Assembly: GCF_040214835.1 (NCBI RefSeq)
Contig: NZ_CP157874.1
Coordinates: 4,483,501 to 4,547,500 of the forward strand
Source of the DNA: Pseudomonas asiatica
Lineage (GTDB): Bacteria > Pseudomonadota > Gammaproteobacteria > Pseudomonadales > Pseudomonadaceae
Direction: 5' to 3'
DNA: 64,000 bases
A program made the position numbers and the translations under genes. The notes beneath the pieces are model-generated. The model was not told the DNA's origin. It ran no database searches and worked only from the letters and a program-made list of their open reading frames with translations. Positions 25,189 to 34,390 of this stretch are shown one piece after another. Numbering within the stretch: the first letter of the stretch is position 1; every line of letters begins with the position of its first letter.

Positions 25189-28100
25189 CACGGCAGCGTC
25201 GACAGCGGTACACGGTACAGGGCATCGCCCGGCTCGGCCTTGCCGAAGCGCACCCAGTTGGCCATGTCGTTGTGGAAGGTTTCGTACAGGCGGATCTTCG
25301 AGTCCAGCTCGTCGATGAAATCCTCCTGTTCGGCCACCGACAGCGACAGCCACAGGTCCTCGGTCATGCTCAGGGACTTGCTGCGGTACGGCAGGCCTTC
25401 GAGGTATTCCCCCAGTACCCCGCCCTGGGCCAGGTTTGCGCCCTTGCGCAGGGCACCCGGATCGCGGCTCATGTAGGCGCTCGCGCTGGCGATCTCGTTG
25501 AAGAAATCACCCGGCGAACTGCGGGTCTTGCGCGCGGCATCGACGATCAGCTTCAGCGACTGCTGCAGGTCATTGAGTTGCAGCTTGGTCAGCATCACGC
25601 ACACCTGCAGGCTCGGCAACGCCGGGTTGGCCAGGTCATGGTCGGCGGCCCAGGCGCTGACCAGTTGCGGCGCCTGGCTGGCGCCGTTACGGCCGAGGAA
25701 GTCCATGTGCATGGCATAACCGATCGCCTGGGACTTCGCCGCCAGGCTCGCGCCCGAGCCCAACTGTGGCAACGGCTGTGGCTGCTGTTCACGCACCTGG
25801 TGCACCAGTTCGGCGAACGTCGAGCCGATCTCGCGCACGCGCTCGCCAAAGGCGCCCACATCGCCGCCCGGCACAGCCACGTACAAGTCACCGATCTGCG
25901 GGTTGCTGTCGGCGGTAAGCACGCGGTACTGGCTTTCGGCAGCGCCATGGTTTTTCGCACCGGCCGGGGTGCGCAGGTGCAGGGCGTATATCCTGATCTG
26001 CTTGCTCAACGCAGCCTGGCGAACCTCGGCCTCGTTCATCTGTGTGCTGCTGTAGGGGTCGTTCTTGCGCAGGGCACCGGCATCGCTGACCAGCAGGACG
26101 ATACGCCCGCCATAGCCCGACCAGTCCATGCCCTCCACGGCCTGCATCACGCCGGCAAAGGCATCTTCGTTGAACGAATGGCTGGAGACGCTGGTGGCCT
26201 TGACCTGCGCGGCAGCCTTGAGGAAGCGCGCCGGGTCGCGGCCCTCCTCCAGGCTGACCAGGGTCTTGCTCAGGTAGTCCAGGCCCGGGGTGCGCTTGAC
26301 GCTGTTGCGAAAGCCCACCAGGCCGAAGCTGACATTGCCCAGCTCGCCCCGTGCAGCCAGTTGCGCCTGCAGTTCGCTGACCACCTGGCGCACGCGGTCG
26401 ATGTAGGGTTGCATCGACACCGACGTGTCGACCACCAGGACGATGCCGGTACGGAAGCGGTTGTCCGTTGCCACGGCCGCACCGGCAGCCGTGGCCGCCT
26501 GGCTGCGAACGCTGCTGCCGGGGTCGATGGAGGCGACATTGAGCAACTGCACCGGCTGGCCGTCGGCGCCGAAGCTTTCGCGGTAGTCGAAGATCGGCAT
26601 CAGGTAGAACTGGTTCTGCGGCACCGCGCTGGCGGCGGGCTCCAGGGCCAGCACCTGGGGCACCTGGTCGGGCTCGTTCTGCGCCTTGAGCAGGTCGGCG
26701 CGGGCCTTGCCGGTGTCGTCGAGCAGTTGCTGCAGGTCATCGGCCTGGCGCATGAACATCACCGGTGAACGGCCGGAACGCTCGGTAAACTTCAGCACCA
26801 GGCTTTGCTTCCAGTCGCTGGTTTGCGCCGCAGGCAACCAGCCGTCGCGCTGGCCGCTGCTGGAGGCGCCAACTTCCAGCCAGGGCTGGCCGTCGATGTC
26901 CTTGCGCTGGTACACGTACAGCACCGAGAACGCCGGCAGCGGTTCACCCGCGCTGTCACCGGGCCGTGCGCGCAGTTGCGCTTCGGGCTTGCTCAGCACG
27001 CGTTGGAACAGGGTTTTCTTGCCCGGCATCAACAAAGGCCGGCCGTCTTCGCTGGCCGCTGGCGGTGGAGCGGTTGTCGTCAACGGTTCGCTCGCGGTTT
27101 GCGCCACGGGTGGCTGCACATCCGGTTGGTCGCTGCCACTGCGCAACCAGAACAAGGTCGCGCCCAGGCCAAGCGCCGCGGCTATGGCCACGGCCAGCAT
27201 GGCCTTGGCCGGCATGGCCGAGGCTGGTTTCGGCGGCGCAACGGGCCTGGGCCGGGACGGCTCCTTTGCAGGCGTGGGTGAGGCGACCGGCTCGGCCGTG
27301 GCCTGCGGAATATCGATGGACACCGGCGTCAAGCCGCCAAGGTCTGCCTTGCCCGGCATCGCGACCGGCAACGGCCGGATCACTGTGCTGTCCTGGTCAT
27401 CGGCAGGCAAGCGGTCGAGTGCGGCCAGCAACGCGTCGGCATCGGCGAAGCGTTGATCGGGGTCCTTGGCCAGCAGCCCGCGCAGGATGTCCTGGTAGCG
27501 CCCGTGCTCGATGGGCAGCTCCGGTAGTGGCTCGGTCAGGTGGGCCAGTGCGGTCGACAACGCATCGGTGCCACGGTAGGGCAGCTCGCCGACAAGGATC
27601 TCGTACAGCACCACCCCAAGCGCATACAGGTCGGCGCGGCCGTCGATGTCCATGCCCCGCGCCTGCTCCGGGCTCATGTAGCTCGGGGTGCCGACGGCGA
27701 AGCCAGCCTGGGTGAACTGGGTGCGGTCATCCAGCGACTTGGCGATGCCAAAGTCCGAGAGCACCGCCGTGCCGTCGGCGCGGAACAGGATGTTGGCCGG
27801 TTTCACGTCGCGGTGCACCAACCCCTGGCCGTGGGCATAACCCAGCGCCTGGGCGATCTGCCGCACGTACAGCAAGCCCTGCTCGGGTGCAAGCCCGGCG
27901 GCGATGCGCTCCTTGAGGGTGCCGCTGGGCAGGTACTCCATGGCCATGTAGTACAGCTCGCCGACGTTGCCGATGTCATGGATGGTGGCGATGTGCGGGT
28001 GCGCCAGCCGCGCCAGGGTGCGCCCTTCGCGCAGGAAGCGCTCGCAGAAGGTAGGGTCGGCGGCAAGGCTCGCGGCCATCACCTTCAGCGCCACCTTGCG

Positions 28101-28205
28101 CTGCAGCGAGCGCTGGGTGGCCAGGTAGACGCTGGCCATGGCGCCCTGGCCAATCTCGCTGTCGATGTCGAATCCGGGAATCTGCATGTTCGGGGTGCTC
28201 TTCAT
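25188..28205 (-). CDS. ppkA: T6SS serine/threonine protein kinase PpkA
   Basis: Membrane-spanning kinase that phosphorylates Fha to activate HSI-I type T6SS. It has 1005 residues. The Hanks-type kinase domain (about 11-275) has glycine loop GQGAMASVYLA, Lys41, catalytic loop HRDVKPAN and DFG (SDFGIAK). A Pro/Ala linker, one TM helix (about 333-353) and a periplasmic part follow. The latter contains a von Willebrand A domain starting LVVDTSVSMQPYID (about 590), where a MIDAS DxSxS is visible. The periplasmic half probably reads TagQR. ATG 28205 overlaps the pppA stop as ATGA. Confidence 0.92.
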   Translation of the reverse strand: MKSTPNMQIPGFDIDSEIGQGAMASVYLATQRSLQRKVALKVMAASLAADPTFCERFLREGRTLARLAHPHIATIHDIGNVGELYYMAMEYLPSGTLKERIAAGLAPEQGLLYVRQIAQALGYAHGQGLVHRDVKPANILFRADGTAVLSDFGIAKSLDDRTQFTQAGFAVGTPSYMSPEQARGMDIDGRADLYALGVVLYEILVGELPYRGTDALSTALAHLTEPLPELPIEHGRYQDILRGLLAKDPDQRFADADALLAALDRLPADDQDSTVIRPLPVAMPGKADLGGLTPVSIDIPQATAEPVASPTPAKEPSRPRPVAPPKPASAMPAKAMLAVAIAAALGLGATLFWLRSGSDQPDVQPPVAQTASEPLTTTAPPPAASEDGRPLLMPGKKTLFQRVLSKPEAQLRARPGDSAGEPLPAFSVLYVYQRKDIDGQPWLEVGASSSGQRDGWLPAAQTSDWKQSLVLKFTERSGRSPVMFMRQADDLQQLLDDTGKARADLLKAQNEPDQVPQVLALEPAASAVPQNQFYLMPIFDYRESFGADGQPVQLLNVASIDPGSSVRSQAATAAGAAVATDNRFRTGIVLVVDTSVSMQPYIDRVRQVVSELQAQLAARGELGNVSFGLVGFRNSVKRTPGLDYLSKTLVSLEEGRDPARFLKAAAQVKATSVSSHSFNEDAFAGVMQAVEGMDWSGYGGRIVLLVSDAGALRKNDPYSSTQMNEAEVRQAALSKQIRIYALHLRTPAGAKNHGAAESQYRVLTADSNPQIGDLYVAVPGGDVGAFGERVREIGSTFAELVHQVREQQPQPLPQLGSGASLAAKSQAIGYAMHMDFLGRNGASQAPQLVSAWAADHDLANPALPSLQVCVMLTKLQLNDLQQSLKLIVDAARKTRSSPGDFFNEIASASAYMSRDPGALRKGANLAQGGVLGEYLEGLPYRSKSLSMTEDLWLSLSVAEQEDFIDELDSKIRLYETFHNDMANWVRFGKAEPGDALYRVPLSTLP

Positions 28206-28921
28206 TTCGCCTTCACCACCACGGCGGTGATGTTGTCAGGGGCGCCACGGGTCAGCCCCAGGTGTACCAGGCTGCGGACCACCTGATAGGGGTCGGCGTG
28301 GCCGAGCACGTCGGCGATCTCGTGGTCTTCGGCGGTCTTGTTCAAGCCGTCGCTGCACAGCAGGTAGGTGTCGCCCGGCAGTACCTGCACATCCACCGCC
28401 TGGAGTTCGAGCTGGTCCTCGACGCCGATGGCGCGGGTGACGATGTTGCCGCGCGGGTGCACGCGGGCTTCGGCCTCGTTGAGCAGGCCGCTGTCCTGCA
28501 GTTCCTGGACATAGCTGTGGTCATGCGACAGGCGCTCGATGCGACCATCGCGCAGCCGATACAGGCGGCTGTCACCAGCCCACAGGCCTACCGCCCGGTC
28601 GCCGCGTGCGGCCAGGATCACCACCGTGCTGCCCATCATCGCCACGCCCCGGCGCAAGGTCTCCTCGCGTACGGCGCTGTTGACCTGGGCCAAGGTGTCG
28701 CGCAGGGCCTGGGTGAAATCCTCCAACCCATCGATGAGCGGCAACTGGCGCAGGCTGTCCACGGCCAGGCTGCTCACATAGTCGCCGGCGGCATGCCCAC
28801 CCATGCCGTCGGCAACGGCCCACAGGCCATCCCAGGTCAGCTCCAGGCAGGCGTCTTCGTTGATCTTGCGGACCATGCCTACATGGCTGTAGCTGGCCGC
28901 GCTGTAGTGCACGCGGCTCAT
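28202..28921 (-). CDS. pppA: T6SS PP2C-type phosphatase PppA
   Basis: Dephosphorylates Fha and so opposes PpkA. It has 239 residues, the usual PppA size. PP2C motifs are NEDACLE (metal Asp), VADGMGGHAAGDYVS, SDGLNK and DNITAVVVKA, with all metal-binding Asp positions visible. ATG 28921 overlaps the tagF stop region by four bases, and its stop overlaps ppkA, so tagF, pppA and ppkA form a tight coupled string. Confidence 0.92.
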   Translation of the reverse strand: MSRVHYSAASYSHVGMVRKINEDACLELTWDGLWAVADGMGGHAAGDYVSSLAVDSLRQLPLIDGLEDFTQALRDTLAQVNSAVREETLRRGVAMMGSTVVILAARGDRAVGLWAGDSRLYRLRDGRIERLSHDHSYVQELQDSGLLNEAEARVHPRGNIVTRAIGVEDQLELQAVDVQVLPGDTYLLCSDGLNKTAEDHEIADVLGHADPYQVVRSLVHLGLTRGAPDNITAVVVKAK

Positions 28922-29574
28922 GCTGGTCTCGCCTCGCTGCCCAGCAGGAACGCGGCGAACTGCTCGCTGCGCGGCAGGCCCTGGCTACGCAGCAGGCCAG
29001 GTGCGATCCGCTCGCTGCCCAGGCCCCACCACAGGCTCATGCCTTCGCAGGCACATTCGGCCAGGGCCAACGCCCTGCCCTGCGGCGTGCTGCCGTCCAG
29101 CCGCTGCAACCCGCCCACGGCCACACGTGGCCCCTGCAGCAGCGGCCGGGGTTGGTCGAAAGGCTGCAAGGCTGCCTCGAAATGCTCGAAAGCCGCATCC
29201 GCTTCAAGCGTGCCCAGCAAAGCCGCCTCGACACCTTCGAACCACTCATCGGCCCCACCAACGATGCTTGCGATCGCCACCCCGGGCTCCAGCACCTGCG
29301 CCACGCTCAGCGGAAAATACCGCCCCACCCGGTCGATGCTCGGCATCAGCACGCCGACCACCGCGTCCGGGCCACACACCCCAGGCGCCAGGGCAAAGCG
29401 CCACAACGGGCTGACCAGGTAGGCCTGCAGCCAGGCCTCGCCAAGCGCCTGCTGGCTGGCCTGGATACCGGCGGCCAGCCACTGGTCCCAGGGCTGAATG
29501 AAGGTCTGCGGCAAGCCACGGCTGACGAAGTCGCCGCGGCAGGCCAGTTTTCCGTAGAAACCCACGTCGTTCAC
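28918..29574 (-). CDS. tagF: T6SS post-translational repressor TagF
   Basis: TagF blocks HSI-I firing independently of the phosphorylation pathway, through interaction with Fha in P. aeruginosa. It has 218 residues from GTG 29574 (VNDVGFYGKLACRGDFVSRG). The GFYGK...GDF opening and WDQWL near 30 are family hallmarks. GTG overlaps the tssM stop as GTGA; the longer frame upstream is antisense-like sequence inside tssM. Of the TagF/PppA pair, both are present as separate genes. Confidence 0.87.
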   Translation of the reverse strand: MNDVGFYGKLACRGDFVSRGLPQTFIQPWDQWLAAGIQASQQALGEAWLQAYLVSPLWRFALAPGVCGPDAVVGVLMPSIDRVGRYFPLSVAQVLEPGVAIASIVGGADEWFEGVEAALLGTLEADAAFEHFEAALQPFDQPRPLLQGPRVAVGGLQRLDGSTPQGRALALAECACEGMSLWWGLGSERIAPGLLRSQGLPRSEQFAAFLLGSEARPA

Positions 29575-32500
29575 AGATGCTCCGGCAGGCTGAAACCGCT
29601 GACCACTCGGCTGCGGAACGGGTTGAAGGCGCTGCTGGCACGCAGCTCGTACGACACGCTGGCGCCATCCACGCGCAAACGCAGGTTGAAACGTTCCGGC
29701 GAGCTGCCAGCCACCAGGTCGGCCTGGTCGAGCAGGCGGAACCACGCCCATGGGCCTTCCACGGTCAGCCCCGAACGGCCGCTGGCCGATGGCGGCGCGA
29801 TCGACAGGCGAACCACGCCGATGCTGTTCGGGTTGGGCCACTGCAACGCCACCGGGCGGCTCGGGCCGTGGTCGTAGCTGACTTGCTGGCCGTCGAGATC
29901 GAGCAGGAACTGGGTGATGCTCGCGTCCATCGCCACCGGCTTGAGCTCGAAACGCACGCTTGGCTGCAGGCCGTTACCGCTGCGGAAGAACGCATCGCGG
30001 ATGGTCGCCGCGCGCTGGAAGGTGTACAGCACGTTGCCGCTGATCCCGAGCTTCTGCGCAGCGCCCGGCTGCCAGCTCCAGGGCGTGCTGGAAGTATTGA
30101 CGTAGGGCTGCAGGTACTTGCGGAAGTAGTTGTCCATTACCCCACCGACCCCGAAGAACTGGCCGAAGTCTTCCAGGGTGGCGTCGCGCGAGCTGCCGGC
30201 CACCAGCGGGTAGCGGCCGCTGAGCGACTGGCGGTAGACATTCAGCACTTCGCTGGCCCAGGCGGCATTGAGCTGGTTGCGCACCCCGCCCATGACGATG
30301 CCATGGGTCGAGCCGAGTACCGAACTGACCAGGTTCTGCACCACCCTGGGCTGGCGCGCCGCGCCCAGGGCTACCCGTTGCGCCGCAGCCTGGGCCTGGT
30401 TCTTGGCCTCGCCGAGCAAGGCGTCGCCGCTGGCACCGACCATGGCGCTGACCTGCACGTACAGCGCATTGAGGTCGGTGAGCAAGCCGTCGATGGCGGC
30501 GGGCTGGCCTTCACCGCTGCCGACCAGCGTGGCCAGCTCGGCGAAATGCGCGGTCACCGGGTCCTGCGTGCGGGCCGCGGGGCTGTCGACGGGCAGCGGC
30601 GCGTCGCCGAGCAGCCCGCCAAGGCGCTGGCGCAGCTGGTCGACACCGGCCTGCTCGGCCTTGTCCTGGACCTTGTCGAGCGTGGTCGGCTGCGCCAGGT
30701 TGGTTTCACGGGCCACCGCCTGCAGCAGCTGCTTCATCGGCGAGGTCGGCCCGGACAGCACCCGCAGCACGTCGGCGGCTTGGCCAACGCTGGTGACAGG
30801 CACGACGTCCAGGTCGTCGAGCAGGGCATCCCAGTGGCGGATGTAATCCTGGTAGTAGAGTTGCTGCACATCGTCGGCCAGGCGTTTGGCATCGCCCGCT
30901 TCGCTCGGCGCGCGGCCCAGTACCCAGCGTTCCTCGGCCAGCGTGGTGCTCTGCGCCAGGCTGGCGGCTAGAAATGCCTGGCGGTAGCCCTGCACGGTGA
31001 ACAGCCCCGGCAGCGGCTCGCTCAGCGGCTTGCCGCTCTTGAAGCGAAACACCAGGGCGGCATCACGCCCGGCAGCGTCGCTGACGCGGAAGTCTTCGAC
31101 CCCACGTGGCAGCTTCTGGCGCTTGACCCGGTCGTAAACACGCTGGGCCACCGGCAACTGCTGCAGCTGGCGACGGGTGTCGTCGATCAGGCGCTGGTCC
31201 AGGCGTGCGTTCGGCGGACGTTTCTCGAACAGCGCCGCCAGGTGCTGCCCCAGGGCTTGGCGCAGGTCGGGCGCAAGGTCGCGGGGTAACTGGCGCTCCC
31301 AGTCGAGGGTGATCCAGGCCTTGATGAAGTCTGGGTCGTAGTGCTCGGCATCGGCCAGCATCAGGTAGGCCTTGAGCCCTTCGTAGAGGTAATCGGATGG
31401 CCCCCCGGCATACAGCTGTTCCTCGATGCGGGTGACCAGGCGCGGGGCGAAAATGGCGATCAGCAGCTTGCGGTACAGGCTCTGCGATTCGCTTTCGAGC
31501 ATGTCGCCCTGGTACAGGCCCAAGCCCTCGGCCCAGTTGGGAGGGTCGTCCGCCAGGTGGCGGACGGCGTTGAGCAGCGGCAGCACGTCGACCACGTTGC
31601 GCTGCGCAGGGCTCAGGCCTTGCACGCTTTTGCCCAGTGGCTGAAGGCGGCTGTCGACTTCGGCGATGTATTGCTGGTTGGCCCGATAACTGAGGGCCCA
31701 CAAGGTTCCGACCAGCAGCACCAGCGCCACGCTCACGGCCAGCGCACCACGGGCGATCCACCGGCGCCGCCGCTCCACCTTGGGGTTGCTGCCGACCAGG
31801 CCGCGCTCGGCAAAGGCCACGGCAGTGAACAACCGCTCGATGAAATAGCTGCGCCCGCTACCGCTCTGGCGTGCCAGGTGCGCACGGTCCAGGCCCATGC
31901 TCTGGGCCATGCTGCCGATCAGCCGGTCGATGGGGCTGCCTTCCTGGGTGCCGCTGGTGAAGTACACACCGCGCAGCAACGCCCGTGCCTCGAAGGCGTT
32001 GGGCTTGAAGATGCCGTCGAGGAAGGTTTTAAGGTTGCCACGCAGGGCGGCGAACTGTTGCACGAAGCCGTAGACAAGGTCGCGCCGGGCCGGGTCGCGC
32101 TCCTGTTGCAGGCGCTCGACCAGGCGCTCGCCGAGCCGCCGTTCGAGCAATGCGAACTCGTTGTCGAACTGCGCCAACGGGCCGTCAGCGCCCTGCTCGA
32201 GAGTATCCAGCGGGAAGGTCATGCCCCACACCTGGGCGCGTTCGTCCTTGCCCAGGTTGTCGAAGAACTCCATGAAGCCCGGCACCAGGTCGAGCTTGGT
32301 CAGCATCAGGTACACCGGGAAGCGCACGCCCAGCTGGCTGTACAGCTCCTGGATGCGCGCGCGGATCGCCGCGGCGTGGGCGGCGCGCTCGGCGTCGCTG
32401 CCCAGCAGCAGGTCGGACAGGCTGATGGCGATGAATGCACCGTCGATGGGGCGGCGCGAGCGCTGGGTCTTGAGCAGGTCGAGAAAGCCCAGCCAGGCCG

Positions 32501-33080
32501 CCTTGTCGACCTGGGCGTGGCTGTCCTGGGTGGTGTAGCGGCCGGCAGTGTCGAGCAGCACCGCCTGGTCGGTGAACCACCAGTCGCAGTTGCGCGTGCC
32601 GCCCACACCGCGGATGGCGCCCTCGCCCAGTTGCGCGGCCAGCGGGAAGTGCAGGCCGGAGTTGACCAGCGCGGTGGTCTTGCCAGAGCCGGGCGGGCCG
32701 ATGATCACGTACCACGGCAGCTCGTAAAGGTTGCGACGCTCGTCACCGCCCAGGCGGGCCTTCTTCAACAGGGCCAGGGCCTCGTCCATACGCTGGCGCA
32801 GCGCCGCCAGCTCTTCGGTGGTGGCCACGCTGGCAGGGTCCGGGGCAGTTTCTGCGGCCAGGCTCTGCATGACCTTGGCCGCCTGCCGGCGCGCCTGCAC
32901 GATGCGCCAGGCGCGGTAGCCGCCCCACAGGGCGAACAGCAGGACGATCAGCAGCCAGCGTGGCGTGGGCGACGCCAGCATTTCCAGCAACGGCCCGACG
33001 AACCAGATGATCAGGCTCAGGGCGATCAGGCCCAGCAGCGGGATCACCCAGCGAATGACAAAACTGAAAAACGCCTTCAC
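29571..33080 (-). CDS. tssM: T6SS membrane-complex protein TssM (IcmF)
   Basis: Large inner-membrane protein that, with TssL and TssJ, forms the envelope-spanning complex. It has 1169 residues. Two N-terminal helices (about 7-27 and 40-58) precede the cytoplasmic GTPase-like domain with an intact Walker A GPPGSGKTTAL near 131. A third helix is near 448-468, and the rest is periplasmic, ending in the TssJ-binding C-terminal domain (YELRASSAFNPF). ATG 33080 overlaps the tssL stop. Length is typical of TssM1. Confidence 0.95.
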   Translation of the reverse strand: MKAFFSFVIRWVIPLLGLIALSLIIWFVGPLLEMLASPTPRWLLIVLLFALWGGYRAWRIVQARRQAAKVMQSLAAETAPDPASVATTEELAALRQRMDEALALLKKARLGGDERRNLYELPWYVIIGPPGSGKTTALVNSGLHFPLAAQLGEGAIRGVGGTRNCDWWFTDQAVLLDTAGRYTTQDSHAQVDKAAWLGFLDLLKTQRSRRPIDGAFIAISLSDLLLGSDAERAAHAAAIRARIQELYSQLGVRFPVYLMLTKLDLVPGFMEFFDNLGKDERAQVWGMTFPLDTLEQGADGPLAQFDNEFALLERRLGERLVERLQQERDPARRDLVYGFVQQFAALRGNLKTFLDGIFKPNAFEARALLRGVYFTSGTQEGSPIDRLIGSMAQSMGLDRAHLARQSGSGRSYFIERLFTAVAFAERGLVGSNPKVERRRRWIARGALAVSVALVLLVGTLWALSYRANQQYIAEVDSRLQPLGKSVQGLSPAQRNVVDVLPLLNAVRHLADDPPNWAEGLGLYQGDMLESESQSLYRKLLIAIFAPRLVTRIEEQLYAGGPSDYLYEGLKAYLMLADAEHYDPDFIKAWITLDWERQLPRDLAPDLRQALGQHLAALFEKRPPNARLDQRLIDDTRRQLQQLPVAQRVYDRVKRQKLPRGVEDFRVSDAAGRDAALVFRFKSGKPLSEPLPGLFTVQGYRQAFLAASLAQSTTLAEERWVLGRAPSEAGDAKRLADDVQQLYYQDYIRHWDALLDDLDVVPVTSVGQAADVLRVLSGPTSPMKQLLQAVARETNLAQPTTLDKVQDKAEQAGVDQLRQRLGGLLGDAPLPVDSPAARTQDPVTAHFAELATLVGSGEGQPAAIDGLLTDLNALYVQVSAMVGASGDALLGEAKNQAQAAAQRVALGAARQPRVVQNLVSSVLGSTHGIVMGGVRNQLNAAWASEVLNVYRQSLSGRYPLVAGSSRDATLEDFGQFFGVGGVMDNYFRKYLQPYVNTSSTPWSWQPGAAQKLGISGNVLYTFQRAATIRDAFFRSGNGLQPSVRFELKPVAMDASITQFLLDLDGQQVSYDHGPSRPVALQWPNPNSIGVVRLSIAPPSASGRSGLTVEGPWAWFRLLDQADLVAGSSPERFNLRLRVDGASVSYELRASSAFNPFRSRVVSGFSLPEHL

Positions 33081-34384
33081 TCGACGCCCTCCGCCAGAAC
33101 GGTGATTTCAACCCGGCGATTCTTCGCCCGGCCCTGCGCGGTGTCGTTCGACGCCAGGGGCTCGGTGTCGCTCAGCCCTTGGGCGCTGAAGCGCTCGGGT
33201 TGCCCGGTGCGCGCGGCGAGGATGCCCTTGACCTCTTCGGCGCGCGCTTGCGACAACGCCCAGTTGGACGGGAAGCGCAACGTCGCGATGCGCTGGTTGT
33301 CGCTGTGCCCGGTGACCCGGACATTGCCCTTGACCTTGGCCACTGCCTCGGCGATGCGCAGCATCAGCGGCTGGAAATCGCCCTTGATGCTGGCGCTGGC
33401 GCTGGCGAACAGCTCGTCACCGCGAATGGTCACCACCGAGCGGTCGACCGCGTCTTCGACGGAAACCCGGCCGGCCTTGATGTCATCGGCGAGGAACCCG
33501 GCCAGGCGCGGGCGCTCCACGGGCTTGGGCTGCAGCACCGGGCGGTCCATGGCTTGTACCGGGATTTCGCCCAGCGCGTGGATACCCCGGAACACCGGCT
33601 CGGCATCGGCGGCCAGCTTCAGGCGCAGGCCGAACAACAGCAGCAACAGCAATGCCGCGGCCACCGCCAGGCCCACCCATGGCGGCACGAACTGGGCCAG
33701 GCGGTCACGGCTGACAGCCACCCCACGCCAGTGTGGCGAGAGTTCGCGCTCACGCTCGCCACGGGCACTGCGAATTGCCGCAGCGGTGCGCTCGCGCAGC
33801 GCTTCGAGCTGGGCGCGGCCATCGTTCATGACCCGGTAGCGGCCCTCGAAGCCGAGGCTGGTGCACAGGTACAACAGCTCCAGCAGGTTGAGGCGTTCGC
33901 GCGGGCTCTGCAGGCAATGCTCCATCAGCTGGAACACCTTCTCACCGCCCCAGGCCTCGTTGTGCACCGTGATCAGCAAGCTCTGCCGGCTCCAGTCGCT
34001 GGCACTGCCCCACGGCGTGCTGAGCACTGCCTCGTCCAGCGCGGTGCACAGCGCATAGCGCGCCAGCAGCACCTCGTTGCGCACCACCCCGGCGGCTTCG
34101 GCACGGGTCTCGAACTGGCGCAGATAGGCCAGCAACTGCGCCCGCAGGCTGGCCGGCGCCGAATGAGCGATGGTGTTGCGCAGGCGGGTAAGCAAGGCCA
34201 GCAACGGCCCGGCCGCCTGCTCGAGCGGGTTGACACCCACGCCCTGGCCAGGCGCCAGGGGCTCGGCCGGTACCTGCAACGGCGGCGGCTGCGGCGCTGG
34301 CGCGGCGGGTTGCGGGGCAGCACGGCCACCGGGGCGCGGCATGAACTGGGTACGGTCGTTGGCCTGCGGATCTTCCGGGTGCAT
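33077..34384 (-). CDS. tssL: T6SS protein TssL with C-terminal OmpA domain
   Basis: Inner-membrane tail-anchored partner of TssM, here of the specialised type carrying a peptidoglycan-binding domain. It has 435 residues. A Pro-rich N-terminus is followed by the DotU cytoplasmic domain (about 50-220), one TM helix (about 225-245) and an OmpA-like domain (VTGHSDNQR near 355, NRRVEITV at the end). The fused OmpA domain occurs in P. aeruginosa TssL1 as well. Start ATG 34384, six bases after the tssK stop. Confidence 0.93.
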   Translation of the reverse strand: MHPEDPQANDRTQFMPRPGGRAAPQPAAPAPQPPPLQVPAEPLAPGQGVGVNPLEQAAGPLLALLTRLRNTIAHSAPASLRAQLLAYLRQFETRAEAAGVVRNEVLLARYALCTALDEAVLSTPWGSASDWSRQSLLITVHNEAWGGEKVFQLMEHCLQSPRERLNLLELLYLCTSLGFEGRYRVMNDGRAQLEALRERTAAAIRSARGERERELSPHWRGVAVSRDRLAQFVPPWVGLAVAAALLLLLLFGLRLKLAADAEPVFRGIHALGEIPVQAMDRPVLQPKPVERPRLAGFLADDIKAGRVSVEDAVDRSVVTIRGDELFASASASIKGDFQPLMLRIAEAVAKVKGNVRVTGHSDNQRIATLRFPSNWALSQARAEEVKGILAARTGQPERFSAQGLSDTEPLASNDTAQGRAKNRRVEITVLAEGVE

Positions 34385-34390
34385 CGCGGG